Assembly: GCF_964273065.1 (NCBI RefSeq)
Contig: NZ_OZ186815.1
Span: 2,356,001 to 2,420,000, forward strand
Source: Nocardiopsis dassonvillei_B
GTDB taxonomy: Bacteria > Actinomycetota > Actinomycetes > Streptosporangiales > Streptosporangiaceae
Direction: 5' to 3'
DNA length: 64,000 nt
A model generated the notes under the pieces. It saw nothing but the letters and a program-made list of their open reading frames with translations, had not been told where the DNA came from and did no database searches. Position numbers and translations under genes: made by a program. This document shows, piece after piece, positions 49,800-58,886 of the stretch (position 1 is its first letter; every line of letters begins with the position of its first letter).

Positions 49800-51903
49800 G
49801 ACCACCGGGAGCCGCCCCCGGTTCCGACCCTTCGCGGTCCCCCGCCTCGGACTGCTCACCGTGCGGTCCTTCCTCCGCTCCCCGCTGCCCACCGCGGCGC
49901 TGGCGGCCCTGCTGCTGATCCCCCTGCTGTACTCCGGCATGTACCTGTGGTCCTTCTGGGACCCGTTCGGCCGGATGGAGCACCTGCCCGTCGCCCTCGT
50001 CGACGAGGACCGGCCGGTCGAGGTCGACGGCGAGGAGGTGGGCGCGGGCCGGGAGCTGGCCGACACCCTCGTGGAGCGCGGCGACCTCGACTGGCGGCTC
50101 GTGGACGCGCAGGAGGCCGCCCGCGGGGTGGCCGACGGCGACTACTACGTCTCCCTGACCATCCCCGAGGACTTCAGCGCCGACCTCACCTCCCCCTCCC
50201 GTGACCGCGAGGCGCCGGTGCAGGCGATGCTGATCGCCCACTACAACGACTCCAACAGCTTCATCGTGCGCCAGCTGGCGGGCTCGGCCTTCAAGGAGGT
50301 CCGCGACGCCGCCGAGCGGACCGCGATCAGGGGCTACCTCGACCGGATCTTCCTGGGCTTCAACGAGATCCACGGCGAGACCGAGGAGGCCGCCGAGGGC
50401 GCCGGACGGCTGTCGGAGGGCGCGGGCGACGCCTACGACGGGTCCGGCGAGCTGTCGACGAACCTGGGCACCGCCCACGAGGGCATGGGCGAGCTGGACG
50501 GCGGACTGGGCGAGCTGTACGCGGGCTCGCAGACCCTGGCCACCGGTGCGTCGACCGCCTCCACCGAGGTGTCCGCGCAGGTCGGGAAGATCGACGAGCT
50601 CGCCGACGAGTGGCTGCCCCGGCTGGAGGAGGACGCCCCCGACATCCGGGAGCGGGCCGAGCTGGCCGCCGAGCTCTCCGGCGGGCTGGCCGACCTCCTG
50701 CACGGACTCCCCGAGGAGATCGACACCGCCGGGCTGGAGGAACTGGACCGGCGGCTGGACGCCTACCTCGCGGACCACCCGGAGCTGGAGACCGAGCAGC
50801 CCGACCTGTACCTGCTGCTCTGCGACCTCCAGGGGGGCATGGACGTGGCGCTGTCCACCGCCGCGTTCGTCGAGGACAACCGCGAGGACATCGTCGCCGC
50901 CGCCGACGAGGCCGCCGACCTGAGCGAGAAGGCCTCCGAACTGGCCGACGACCTGCCGCAGTACATCGAGGACGCCGAGGACGCCCGCGAGAAGCTCGAC
51001 GAGCTGGCCGAGGGCCTGGAGGAGCTGTCCGAGGGCGCGGGGGAGCTGCGCGACGGGCTGGAGGAGGCCTCCACCGCCTCCGGTGAGCTCGACGAGGGAC
51101 TGGGGCTGCTCAGCGAGGGGTCCGGCGAGCTCCACGAGGGCCTGGGCGAGCTGTCCGAGGGCTCCGACGAACTGGCCGGGGGCCTGGAGGAAGGTGTGGG
51201 GCGGATCCCCACCTACGGCGACGAGGGCCGCGAGAACGCGGGCGACATGATGAGCTCCCCGGTCCGGCTGAGCAGTGAGATCGACAACGAGGCGCCCGAC
51301 TACGGCACCGGGTTCGCGCCGTTCTTCGTCCCGCTGTCACTGTGGGTGGGCGCGATGGTGGTGTTCATGGTGCTGCCCGCGCTGTCCTCGCGCGCCCTGG
51401 CCTCCTCGGCGCCCTCCTGGCGGGTGGCCCTGGCCGGGCGGACGGTCCCGATGCTGCTCGGGTTCGGCCAGGTGGCCGTCATGATGGCGGCACTGCACCT
51501 GCTGCTGGGGCTCCAGGCCCGCAACTGGCCGCTGCTCATCGCGTTCCTGCTGCTGACGGCGGCGGCGTTCGCCGCCACGGTGCAGTACCTGAACGTCCGC
51601 TTCGGAGCGGCCGGGCGGGTGGTCGCGCTGGCGCTGCTGGTGCTCCAGCTGACCTCGGCGGGCGGCACGTACCCCATCGAGACGAGCCCGGGCTTCTTCC
51701 AGGCGATCGGCCCCTACCTGCCGCTGCACTGGGGCGTGACCGCCATGCGCCACCTGCTCGGCGGCGGCGACCCGGCCCTGGTCGCCCGGGCGTTCGGGGT
51801 CATGGCCCTGTGGTTCGCGGTGCCGCTGCTGCTGACCTGGCTGACCGTCGAACGCAAGCGGATGTGGACGATGGGCGACCTGTACCCCTCCCTGAAGCTC
51901 TGA
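49789..51903 (+). CDS. YhgE/Pip-family membrane protein (ABC-2-like exporter)
   Basis: A 704-residue protein of the phage-infection-protein/YhgE family. It has an N-terminal membrane helix (PTAALAALLLIPLLYSGMYL, near 24-50), a long extracytoplasmic region, and five or six C-terminal helices (FVPLSLWVGAMVVFMVLPAL onward). The middle region (about 200-480) is a heptad-like series of LxEGxGELxEG units (ELSEGAGELRDGLEE, LLSEGSGELHEGLGELSEGS) characteristic of the family. It begins with GTG 49789 inside the end of the ATPase gene and is followed by a strong hairpin and a TetR regulator. Members are linked to small-molecule export; the substrate is unknown. Confidence 0.88.
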   Translation: MTDETTGSRPRFRPFAVPRLGLLTVRSFLRSPLPTAALAALLLIPLLYSGMYLWSFWDPFGRMEHLPVALVDEDRPVEVDGEEVGAGRELADTLVERGDLDWRLVDAQEAARGVADGDYYVSLTIPEDFSADLTSPSRDREAPVQAMLIAHYNDSNSFIVRQLAGSAFKEVRDAAERTAIRGYLDRIFLGFNEIHGETEEAAEGAGRLSEGAGDAYDGSGELSTNLGTAHEGMGELDGGLGELYAGSQTLATGASTASTEVSAQVGKIDELADEWLPRLEEDAPDIRERAELAAELSGGLADLLHGLPEEIDTAGLEELDRRLDAYLADHPELETEQPDLYLLLCDLQGGMDVALSTAAFVEDNREDIVAAADEAADLSEKASELADDLPQYIEDAEDAREKLDELAEGLEELSEGAGELRDGLEEASTASGELDEGLGLLSEGSGELHEGLGELSEGSDELAGGLEEGVGRIPTYGDEGRENAGDMMSSPVRLSSEIDNEAPDYGTGFAPFFVPLSLWVGAMVVFMVLPALSSRALASSAPSWRVALAGRTVPMLLGFGQVAVMMAALHLLLGLQARNWPLLIAFLLLTAAAFAATVQYLNVRFGAAGRVVALALLVLQLTSAGGTYPIETSPGFFQAIGPYLPLHWGVTAMRHLLGGGDPALVARAFGVMALWFAVPLLLTWLTVERKRMWTMGDLYPSLKL

Positions 51904-51923
51904 GCGGAGCCCGGGGGACGACG

Positions 51924-51964
51924 CCCCCGACCGGCGCCGGAGGAGTTCCGGCGCCGATCGGGGG
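51924..51964 (+). terminator. Strong hairpin between YhgE/Pip and tetR
   Basis: Seven plus ten base pairs with one mismatch (51924-51941 with 51947-51964), loop GGAGT. Its 3' arm ends with the G-run that is the only ribosome-site candidate of the tetR gene, whose ATG is five bases further on. It may act as terminator, translation blocker or both. Confidence 0.65.
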
Positions 51965-51968
51965 CAGA

Positions 51969-52613
51969 ATGGACCGGATGAGTGTGAACACCCCCGACCG
52001 ACCCGTGAGCAGCCGCCGCGAGGCCACGCGCAGGCGGCTGTTCGACGCCGCCGTGACCCTGATCTCCGAGCAGGGGTACGGCGCCACCACCGTCGACGAG
52101 ATCGCCGAGCGCGCCGGCGTGGCCAAGGGCACCGTCTACTACAACTTCGGCGGCAAGAGCGAGCTCTACACGGCGCTGATGGAGTGGGGTGTCACCCGGC
52201 TGGCCGACACCCTCAAGGAGGCGGTCCCCGGGCCCGGCGCCGACCCGGGCGAGGCGCTGGTCGCGGTCCTGCGTGCGGGGGTGGGGTTCATCGGCGAGCA
52301 CGAGGCCCTGGCCCGGCTGCTCATGGCCGAGGCCTGGCGCACCAACCGGGTCTGGTACGCCACCGTCCGCCACATCCGCACGGAGGCGATCGGCGTCCTC
52401 ACCGGGCTGCTGGACGCGCTGGCCGCCGCCGGGCGGATCCGGCCGGACCTGGACACGGGACTTGCGGGATCCGCGCTGTTCGGCATGGTGGTGACGGTGG
52501 CACTCGACTGGCGTACCCTCCAGCCGGACCGGCCGGTGGAGGAGATCCACGCCACCCTGGCCCTGATGGTCCACGGCTTCCTGGGGACGACCGTCTCCCC
52601 CGCAGACCCCTGA
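51969..52613 (+). CDS. TetR-family regulator of the YhgE/Pip locus
   Basis: A 214-residue repressor. ATG 51969 (MDRMSVNTPDRPVSSRRE) is used; an in-frame ATG three codons on is possible. The helix-turn-helix reads TTVDEIAERAGVAKGTVYYN, followed by the usual FGGKSELYTAL. The C-terminal ligand domain belongs to the TetR_C_33-like group (GDPGEALVAVLRAG...). It is the last gene of the ABC-like/YhgE/Pip unit and the likely ligand of the palindrome at 48976-49001. The strong hairpin just before it may limit its synthesis. Confidence 0.9.
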   Translation: MDRMSVNTPDRPVSSRREATRRRLFDAAVTLISEQGYGATTVDEIAERAGVAKGTVYYNFGGKSELYTALMEWGVTRLADTLKEAVPGPGADPGEALVAVLRAGVGFIGEHEALARLLMAEAWRTNRVWYATVRHIRTEAIGVLTGLLDALAAAGRIRPDLDTGLAGSALFGMVVTVALDWRTLQPDRPVEEIHATLALMVHGFLGTTVSPADP

Positions 52614-52626
52614 GAGGACGCCCGAC

Positions 52627-53031
52627 ATGGCCTCGCTGTACCCGCTGCTCCCCCTGTTGTCCGGTCTGGTCATCCTGGCGGTGGTCACCCGCGACACCCG
52701 GCTCGAGCTGCGCCTGATACGGCACGGGGTGCGCGCCAAGGGACGGGTCATCGGCTACAACGAGACCTCGACCGCCTCGCGGATGATCGTGCAGTTCCGC
52801 ACCGAGGACGGCCGGGAGGTGCACGCCGAGCACGAGAACACGGGATGGACGGCGTCGAGGGCGGGCGAGATCGTCACCGTCTCCTACGACCCCGACACCC
52901 CGGAGCTGGCCCGCATCGTGTCTGCGCCCTGGCTGTCGCACTGGGTGCGCGGCCTGTTCGCCACCCTGGGCGCGATCCTGGTCGCCGCCGGGGTGCTCCT
53001 GGGCTACCTGGCCTGGGATCCCCGCGTCTAG
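52627..53031 (+). CDS. DUF3592 domain membrane protein
   Basis: A 134-residue protein with one N-terminal helix (LYPLLPLLSGLVILAVV) and one C-terminal helix (LFATLGAILVAAGVLLGYL) flanking a small beta domain (GVRAKGRVIGYNET, VSYDPDTPELARI) that matches DUF3592. Function unknown. ATG 52627 lies 13 bases after the tetR stop, so it may be cotranscribed. Its TAG stop shares the palindrome CTAG (53028-53031) with the stop of the convergent VanZ/RDD gene. Confidence 0.82.
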   Translation: MASLYPLLPLLSGLVILAVVTRDTRLELRLIRHGVRAKGRVIGYNETSTASRMIVQFRTEDGREVHAEHENTGWTASRAGEIVTVSYDPDTPELARIVSAPWLSHWVRGLFATLGAILVAAGVLLGYLAWDPRV

Positions 53032-54101
53032 GGCGCGGCGGCAGGTTCGCGGGGCTCGGCGTAGCGGACCAGCCGGGAGGGCAGCGAGCCGTCGATGATC
53101 GCCCGGGTGCGCACCCGGGTGCCGCAGAGCAGGTCGACCAGGCCGACCCGGTCGGGGCGGACCAGCGCGGCGCTGGCGTGCACCACGACGAGGGCGAGCG
53201 CGATCCACGGGTGCCCGAAGGCGACGAGCAGCACCGCCGGGGCGGTGAGCAGTGCGGTGCGCGCCAGCACCCGCGGCCGGGAGGCGGGGACCGGCCGGGC
53301 GGGCTCGGTCAGCGCCAGCCGGACGGCGGCCCGGCCGGGGGTGCAGCGGTCCCGGCGCAGTTGCGGAACGAACACCCCGAAGACGGCGGCGGTGCCCAGC
53401 AGCACGGCGGTGCGGACGTGCCCGTCGGGGTCGGAGCCGACCACGCCCGCGGCGGTCAGGGCGGCGGCCAGCGTGCCCGCCCCGTACCACCACAGTCCCA
53501 GGTCGAGCAGGGAGCCCAGGGTGCGGCGGGTGAGGTCGGGGGCGACCCGGTCGGGGACCGCGCCGGGCCAGCCGCGGGTGTCGCCCCACGGCCACAGCGG
53601 CAGCAGGAGGCGGGCGAGCAGCCAGCCGGCGGCGGTCCCGGCGACGCCGAGCCCGACGAGCAGCGGCGAGGCCCCGGCGTAGGCGCAGGGGTACACGCCC
53701 AGCAGCCCGGTGCCGCGGACCGCGTCGGCGGCCAGGGCCAGGCCGCCCCCCAGGAGCAGGGTGACCAGCGGGCCGCGGCGGAAGCGGTCGCGGGCCAGCC
53801 AGCCCACGGGGAGGAAGACCGCGAAGGCCAGGATCGGTCCGTACCGGTCCGCGCCCCCCTGGCCCGCTCCGGGCCAGCAGAGCCCGTCGACGGAGGCGGG
53901 CAGCGGCCAGACGGCGTAGGCCGCCAGGGCCAGCCCGGCCGCCAGCGCCGCCAGGCTCGCGTGTCCGGAACGGCCGTACAGCCGTCCGTAGCGCCGGTGC
54001 TGTCCGCGCAGGTAGAAGGCGGCGGCGAGGGTGACGAGCAGGGGCACGGCGACGACGGCCACGTCCACGGCCTGCTGTCCGGTGCCGAACGGTCGGATCA
54101 C
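53028..54101 (-). CDS. VanZ-like/RDD-type membrane protein
   Basis: A 357-residue integral membrane protein. GTG 54101 (VIRPFGTGQQAVDVAVVA) follows a GGGGGG purine run by eight bases; the frame is open upstream but not protein-like. The N-terminal half has VanZ features (DRYGPILAFAVFLPVGWLAR, GLLGVYPCAYAG), the family linked to teicoplanin tolerance; the C-terminal half resembles an RDD domain (RRTLGSLLDLGLWWYG, VGLVDLLCGTRVRT). This two-domain fusion is common in actinobacteria; function unproven. It is convergent with the DUF3592 gene, overlapping by four bases. Confidence 0.75.
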   Translation of the reverse strand: MIRPFGTGQQAVDVAVVAVPLLVTLAAAFYLRGQHRRYGRLYGRSGHASLAALAAGLALAAYAVWPLPASVDGLCWPGAGQGGADRYGPILAFAVFLPVGWLARDRFRRGPLVTLLLGGGLALAADAVRGTGLLGVYPCAYAGASPLLVGLGVAGTAAGWLLARLLLPLWPWGDTRGWPGAVPDRVAPDLTRRTLGSLLDLGLWWYGAGTLAAALTAAGVVGSDPDGHVRTAVLLGTAAVFGVFVPQLRRDRCTPGRAAVRLALTEPARPVPASRPRVLARTALLTAPAVLLVAFGHPWIALALVVVHASAALVRPDRVGLVDLLCGTRVRTRAIIDGSLPSRLVRYAEPREPAAAP

Positions 54102-54563
54102 TCGTGCTGCCCCCCATGCTCCCTGTTCAGGGCGCAACGGTAGTACGCGGAGGGTCCGCACGGGTGACGAACGCCGTTTTGAACCGGTATCGTCGCCCCC
54201 GCAACCAGTCACACGGAGCACTACTTGCACTCCGCTCTGCAATATGTGACATTCGTCCTATTAGACCCCAGAGGGTGACGAGACTCCGGAAGCGCCACCC
54301 ACCAGGTGAACATTCCCCCTCCTCATGGGAGACTTCCTCCACCACCCGGATATTTCGTCGCTTCTCTACCGAGATACGATCCCCAACGCCGAAATGCCGC
54401 GATTGTGGTTACCCTGCGGTAGGTCCCGCGCCGAGGCACCCCACGCGCGGCACGCAGGACGGGCGCCCCGGCACCCGCGGTGCCGGCATCCGGACACCGG
54501 TCGGGACAGCGCCCCCGATACCGCAACCCGAGAAGACTTCCGTCGCGGATCGACAGGAGAACC
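54102..54563. other. Upstream region of the cvn conservon
   Basis: A 462-base gap between the divergent VanZ/RDD and cvnA genes, with an A/T-rich patch at 54225-54265. TTGCAC (54225-54230) and TATTAG (54259-54264) are the only promoter-like hexamers, but their spacing is too wide to form one promoter. No gene is supported. Confidence 0.45.
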
Positions 54564-57107
54564 GTGCAGGCAGTACCCCCGAAACGCGGGCGGACGATCG
54601 CATCCCGCATCCGCGCAATGGTCACGATCCCCACGGCGGCCCTGCTCGCCCTGTGGCTGATCCTCACCGCGGCCCTGGCCGTGAACGCCGGGCTCCAGCT
54701 CATCCGCGCCAAGGCGACCAACGACATGGTGACCCCCGCCGCCGTCGGCCTGGTGAGCGCCATGCAGGAGCGCGCCCGGACCATCTCGCACATCGAGAAC
54801 CCCGGCGACGAGGCGCTGACCGCCGAGCTGGCCGAGGCCCGGCAGGAGACCGACGCCTCCCTCGGCGCGGTCATCAGCGAGCTCATCGGGTTCGCCGACC
54901 TGGCGCCCGGCGAGGCCGGCCACCACATCGAGATGCTGCACGAGGAGTACGGGAGGATCGGCGAGGTGCGCGCGTCGGTCGACGACGGCACCGCCACCCG
55001 CGACGAGATCCTCGCCTACTACAACGAGCTGATCCTGCACGGCGCGGACAGCTTCGACAGCCAGGCCCGTGCCGGCAACGTGATCGAGGCGTTCAACTCC
55101 TCGATGAGCGCCACCTACATGTTCCGCACCGTCGACCTCTTCGCCCAGTCGGACGCCCAGCTCGCGCGCGCCTTCGCCACGGGCGAGCTGACCTGGGAGG
55201 ACCAGCTGCTCTTCGCCGAGCTGGTCGGCTCCTACCAGAGCATGCTCGACGCCAACGGCCCCTACCTCAGCGGCCCGGGACAGCAGGAGCGGCTCACCGC
55301 CGTCCTGGAGAGCCCCGAGTACCAGCGGCTGACCGCGATGCAGAACGAGATCATCGAGCGCCGCATCGAGGTGGAGAGCGCCACGGACCCGGTCACCTAC
55401 CTCGTGACCGACGTCGAGGACCTGACCATGCCCGTCGACGACGCCGCGTGGGAGGCCGACTACGGGTACGTCCTGGACGAGTTCACCGCCATCGGCGCCG
55501 ACGAGGCCCTCAACGCCGCGGCGCTCACACGCGCCCAGGCCCAGCAGTCCGTCCTCGTCGCCGTCTCCGGCAGCCTGGGCGTCGCCGCCGTCATCGTCGT
55601 CGTCTTCCTGCTGGCCCGCCGCTCCTCGCGGTCGCTCACCAGCCGCCTGCTGCGCCTGCGCAACGACGCCAACGACATCGCCGAGAAGCGCCTGCCCGAA
55701 CTCATGGACCGGCTGCACCGCGGTGAGCGGGTGGACACCGAGGCGATGCTCCCGCTCATGGCCACCAGCGACGACGAGATCGGCGACGTGGCCCGCGCGT
55801 TCAACACCGCCCAGCGGGCCGCGGTCGACGAGGCGGTCCAGCAGACGGAGCTGCGCCAGGGCATCAACCGGGTGTTCCTCAACATCGCGCACCGCAGCCA
55901 GACCCTGGTCCACCGCCAGCTGCGCCTCCTCGACAAGATGGAGCGCGAGCAGGAGGACCCCGAGCAGCTCGCCCAGCTGTTCAAGCTCGACCACCTGGCC
56001 ACCCGCTCCCGCCGCAACGCCGAGAACCTGCTCATCCTCGGCGGTGAGGCGCCCGGGCGGACCTGGCACCGGCCGATGCCGCTGATCGACGTGCTGCGCG
56101 GCGCCATCTCCGAGTCCGGCGACTACACCCGGGTCAAGCGCGAGCGCATCGCCCGCGTGCACCTCAACGGCCCGGCCGTCGCCGACGTCATCCACCTGGT
56201 CGCCGAGCTGGTCGACAACGCCGCCATGTTCTCGCCCCCGCACACCCACGTGCGGCTGAGCAGCGACGACGTGCCCAACGGCGTGACGATCGAGATCGAG
56301 GACCGGGGCCTGGGCATGACCGAGGAGGAGCTGGCCTCCGCCAACCGGCTGCTGGCGGACCCGCCCGAGTTCGACGTCATGCGCCTCAACGAGAAGATGC
56401 GCCTGGGCCTGTTCGTGGTCTCCCACCTGGCGCACCGGCACGGCATCAAGGTGCACCTGCGCACGTCGCCGTACGGCGGTGTGCAGGCGATCGTCCTGCT
56501 GCCGCACGGCATCATCACCGGCGAGCGGACCCCGCTGCCCTCCTCCGAGGAGCAGGACGGCGACATCTGGGAGGTGCGCGAGATCCTCGACCACGCCCCC
56601 GGCGGCGCCCTGGAGTCCGGTCCGGCACCTGTGCTGACGCCCGTGCCCCCGGTCGGCGACACCCCGGCCGCCCCCGCGGCGGACCCCTCCGGCGGCCCCG
56701 GGGGGACCGAGGCCGCCCCGACCGCCGAGGCCGCCTCCGACGGCACGGCGGCCGGTACCGACGTCCTCGACGGCGGCTCCCGCCCGCCCCTCCCCACCCG
56801 CCGCTCCACCATCAGCGCGGTCCCCTCCCCCGGTCCGGGGGTGCCGGAGCCCGAACGGGTCGAGGCGGGCGGCGGACGACCCTCGCTCCCCAAGCGGCGC
56901 CCCCAGGAGAACCTGGCGCCGCAACTGGCCGCCGACCCCGAGCCCGCCCCGCCGAACGGGATCGCAGGCGGGGTCCGGGCCCCCGGCCCCGACGGGGCCG
57001 AGCGGCTGGCGCGCCTGCGCCGGAACATGACCGCGTTCCAGCAGGGGACGGACCGCGGTCGGCGCGAAGGCAAGCAGCAGACCCACGAGACCGACAAGGA
57101 CGACTGA
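54564..57107 (+). CDS. cvnA: Conservon sensor-like histidine kinase CvnA (nitrate/nitrite-sensor-domain type)
   Basis: An 847-residue membrane protein heading a cvnABCD operon. GTG 54564 (VQAVPPKRGRTIASRIRAMV) follows AGGAGA by three bases. Residues 20-45 form the first helix, residues 50-335 a large extracytoplasmic sensor of the NIT type, residues 338-360 the second helix, then a HAMP-like segment and a GHKL ATPase domain (HLVAELVDNAAMFSPP, EDRGLGMTEEELASAN). The usual phosphoacceptor histidine box is replaced by a region reading INRVFLNIAHRSQTLVHRQL. The C-terminal 190 residues are Pro/Ala/Glu-rich and disordered. In Streptomyces this complex assembles at the membrane with the B, C and D proteins. 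Confidence 0.92.
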   Translation: MQAVPPKRGRTIASRIRAMVTIPTAALLALWLILTAALAVNAGLQLIRAKATNDMVTPAAVGLVSAMQERARTISHIENPGDEALTAELAEARQETDASLGAVISELIGFADLAPGEAGHHIEMLHEEYGRIGEVRASVDDGTATRDEILAYYNELILHGADSFDSQARAGNVIEAFNSSMSATYMFRTVDLFAQSDAQLARAFATGELTWEDQLLFAELVGSYQSMLDANGPYLSGPGQQERLTAVLESPEYQRLTAMQNEIIERRIEVESATDPVTYLVTDVEDLTMPVDDAAWEADYGYVLDEFTAIGADEALNAAALTRAQAQQSVLVAVSGSLGVAAVIVVVFLLARRSSRSLTSRLLRLRNDANDIAEKRLPELMDRLHRGERVDTEAMLPLMATSDDEIGDVARAFNTAQRAAVDEAVQQTELRQGINRVFLNIAHRSQTLVHRQLRLLDKMEREQEDPEQLAQLFKLDHLATRSRRNAENLLILGGEAPGRTWHRPMPLIDVLRGAISESGDYTRVKRERIARVHLNGPAVADVIHLVAELVDNAAMFSPPHTHVRLSSDDVPNGVTIEIEDRGLGMTEEELASANRLLADPPEFDVMRLNEKMRLGLFVVSHLAHRHGIKVHLRTSPYGGVQAIVLLPHGIITGERTPLPSSEEQDGDIWEVREILDHAPGGALESGPAPVLTPVPPVGDTPAAPAADPSGGPGGTEAAPTAEAASDGTAAGTDVLDGGSRPPLPTRRSTISAVPSPGPGVPEPERVEAGGGRPSLPKRRPQENLAPQLAADPEPAPPNGIAGGVRAPGPDGAERLARLRRNMTAFQQGTDRGRREGKQQTHETDKDD

Positions 57108-57109
57108 CA

Positions 57110-57556
57110 GTGACGAGTACTCCCGAACGCGTCGAGCACGAAGGCTCGGGCAAGAAGGACATCGACTGGCTGCTGGACGAGTTGCTCGAGCGCGCGGTGG
57201 GCTCCCGGCACGCCATCGTCCTCTCCGCGGACGGCCTGCTGATCGGCCGCTCCCGGGGCCTGGCCAAGGAGGACGCCGAGCACCTGTCGGCGGTCGCCTC
57301 CGCCTTCCAGAGCCTGGCCAGGGGGACGGGGCGGCACTTCGAGGGCGGTGACGTCCTGCAGACCGTGGTCGAGATGGAACGCGCCTACCTGTTCGTCACC
57401 GGGGCCGGGCGGGGCGCCTGCCTGGCGGTCCTGGCCGAGGAGAGCGCCGATGTGGGACTCATCGCCTACGAGATGAACGTCCTGGTCGAGCAGGTGGGCC
57501 GCTACCTCGACGCGGCCCCCCGCCACGAGGGAGCGACCGGAGAAGCCACGCGATAG
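57110..57556 (+). CDS. cvnB: Roadblock/LC7-domain protein CvnB
   Basis: A 148-residue protein with one roadblock/LC7 domain (ELLERAVGSRHAIVLSADGL, then VERAYLFVTGAGRGACLAVL-like strands). Start GTG 57110, two bases after the cvnA stop, so translation is coupled. In conservons the B protein binds the kinase-like A protein and the small GTPase-like D protein, probably modulating the nucleotide state. No unusual features were noted; length is typical. Confidence 0.9.
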   Translation: MTSTPERVEHEGSGKKDIDWLLDELLERAVGSRHAIVLSADGLLIGRSRGLAKEDAEHLSAVASAFQSLARGTGRHFEGGDVLQTVVEMERAYLFVTGAGRGACLAVLAEESADVGLIAYEMNVLVEQVGRYLDAAPRHEGATGEATR

Positions 57557-57565
57557 GGGACGGTC

Positions 57566-58015
57566 ATGCAAGCGCACGAAGCATTCGATCCGGGCGGAGA
57601 CCCCCGCGACCTGCCGCACCGCGACGTGTTCGGCGGGTACGGGGACGCGGAGCCGGACGCACCGGACGGCCCGGACGCCGGGCCGCTGGTCCGTCCGTAC
57701 GTGATCGCCCAGGGCCGCGACCACGCCGACACGGTCAAGCTGGACATGATCAGCGTGGTCATCGCGGCCAAGAGGGCCGAGGTCGACGAGATGTCCCTGG
57801 AGCCCGAGCAGCTCCGGATCCTGGAACTGTGCCGCCGTCCCCTGTCGGTCGCCGAACTGTCCGCCCACCTGGACATCCCGGTGGCCGTCGTCAAGGTCCT
57901 CCTCAGCGACCTCCTCAACCGCGGGCTGGCCCTGGCCCGCGCCCCCTACACAGCGAAGAGCCCGGTCAGCCGGGACGTACTCCAGGCGGTTCTCGATGGC
58001 ATCCAGCGACTCTGA
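57566..58015 (+). CDS. cvnC: DUF742 protein CvnC
   Basis: A 149-residue protein of the DUF742 family, the third component of the conservon. The C-terminal winged-helix-like segment reads LEPEQLRILELCRRPLSVAE, followed by LSAHLDIPVAVVKVLLSDLL. The first 40 residues are hydrophilic and variable. It starts nine bases after cvnB and its last 20 bases overlap cvnD, giving tight coupling. Its biochemical role in the complex is not established. Confidence 0.9.
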   Translation: MQAHEAFDPGGDPRDLPHRDVFGGYGDAEPDAPDGPDAGPLVRPYVIAQGRDHADTVKLDMISVVIAAKRAEVDEMSLEPEQLRILELCRRPLSVAELSAHLDIPVAVVKVLLSDLLNRGLALARAPYTAKSPVSRDVLQAVLDGIQRL

Positions 58016-58577
58016 CCTCTCCCAGGACAACGTCCCGTCCGCGTTGAAGATCCTCGTCGCGGGCGGCTTCGGGGCGGGCAAGACCACCCTGGTGGGGTCG
58101 GTGAGCGAGATCGCCCCGCTCAGCACCGAGGAGGTGATGACCGAGGCCAGCTACGGCGTGGACGACCTGTCCGGTGTGGAGGCCAAGAGGACCACGACGG
58201 TGGCGCTGGACTTCGGGCGCATCACCATCAGCCCCAGCCTGGTGCTGTACCTGTTCGGCACGCCGGGCCAGGAGCGGTTCTGGTTCATGTGGGAGGAGCT
58301 GTCGGAGGGCGCCCTGGGCGCGATCGTCATCGCCGACACCCGGCGGCTGGAGACCTGCTTCGCCGCCGTGGACTTCTTCGAGCGGCGGGGGGTGCCGTTC
58401 GTCGTCGCGGTGAACTGCTTCGACGGCGCCCACGCGTACGAGGCGGAGGAGGTGCGTGCGGCGCTGACCCTGGACCCGGCGATCCCGGTGGTCCTGTGCG
58501 ACGCGCGCGTGCGGTCCTCCGCCAAGGAGGTCCTCCTCACCCTGGTCACCCGCGTCGCCGAACGAATGGCCGCCTGA
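57996..58577 (+). CDS. cvnD: Conservon GTP/ATP-binding protein CvnD
   Basis: A 193-residue small GTPase-like protein. The P-loop is VAGGFGAGKTTLVGSVSEI near residues 16-34; G2 threonine in KRTTTVALDFGRI; G3 reads FGTPGQERFWFM. The G4 motif (VNCFDG in place of NKxD) departs from the Ras consensus, as usual for conservon D proteins. It ends the operon; a strong hairpin follows at 58648-58697. Comparable D proteins bind nucleotide and associate with the B and A proteins at the membrane. Confidence 0.92.
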   Translation: MASSDSDLSQDNVPSALKILVAGGFGAGKTTLVGSVSEIAPLSTEEVMTEASYGVDDLSGVEAKRTTTVALDFGRITISPSLVLYLFGTPGQERFWFMWEELSEGALGAIVIADTRRLETCFAAVDFFERRGVPFVVAVNCFDGAHAYEAEEVRAALTLDPAIPVVLCDARVRSSAKEVLLTLVTRVAERMAA

Positions 58578-58647
58578 CGGGGAAGAGGGCGTGGCGCGAG
58601 GGTCGTGGCGGGCCCCGGCCGGGAGGGGCGCAGGCCGTGGCCGAGCA

Positions 58648-58697
58648 GGAACACCCCGGGAGCGGGCGGGTCTCGGACCCGCCCGCTCCGGTGTTCC
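58648..58697 (+). terminator. Terminator of the cvn operon
   Basis: An eight-pair outer stem (GGAACACC/GGTGTTCC) and a twelve-pair inner stem (GAGCGGGCGGGT with ACCCGCCCGCTC, loop CTCGG) form a large hairpin 70 bases past cvnD. Confidence 0.7.
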
Positions 58698-58767
58698 CGG
58701 GGTCGTGCGGGGGAAACGGTCCGGTCGTGGTCAGGGTTTCGGTGCGTGTCCATCCCACCCGGACCCC

Positions 58768-58795
58768 TTGGACAAAAGGGCTTCTTGGGTAAAGT
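58768..58795 (+). promoter_or_regulatory. Candidate promoter of the MpaB/DUF2236 unit
   Basis: TTGGAC (58768-58773) and TAAAGT (58790-58795) are 16 bases apart, about 92 bases upstream of the first MpaB start codon, in the only A/T-richer stretch of the gap. Confidence 0.5.
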
Positions 58796-58886
58796 GCGCC
58801 CCGTGGCACGTCCCGGATGTGCCCCGCCCCGCAGACCATGGACCCGTCCCGGGCGGGCCCGCACGAGGTGACTGGAGTTGACCCCC

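Larger units (their letters stand above)
58578..58886. other. Intergenic region between cvnD and the MpaB genes
   Basis: A 309-base gap holding the cvn terminator (58648-58697) and a promoter candidate (58768-58795) for the MpaB genes. No additional gene is supported. Confidence 0.6.

Noticed and set aside
51342..51968. Upstream extension of the tetR frame at 51969
   Set aside because: It overlaps the YhgE/Pip gene in another frame and has no TetR-like sequence before residue MDRMSVN.
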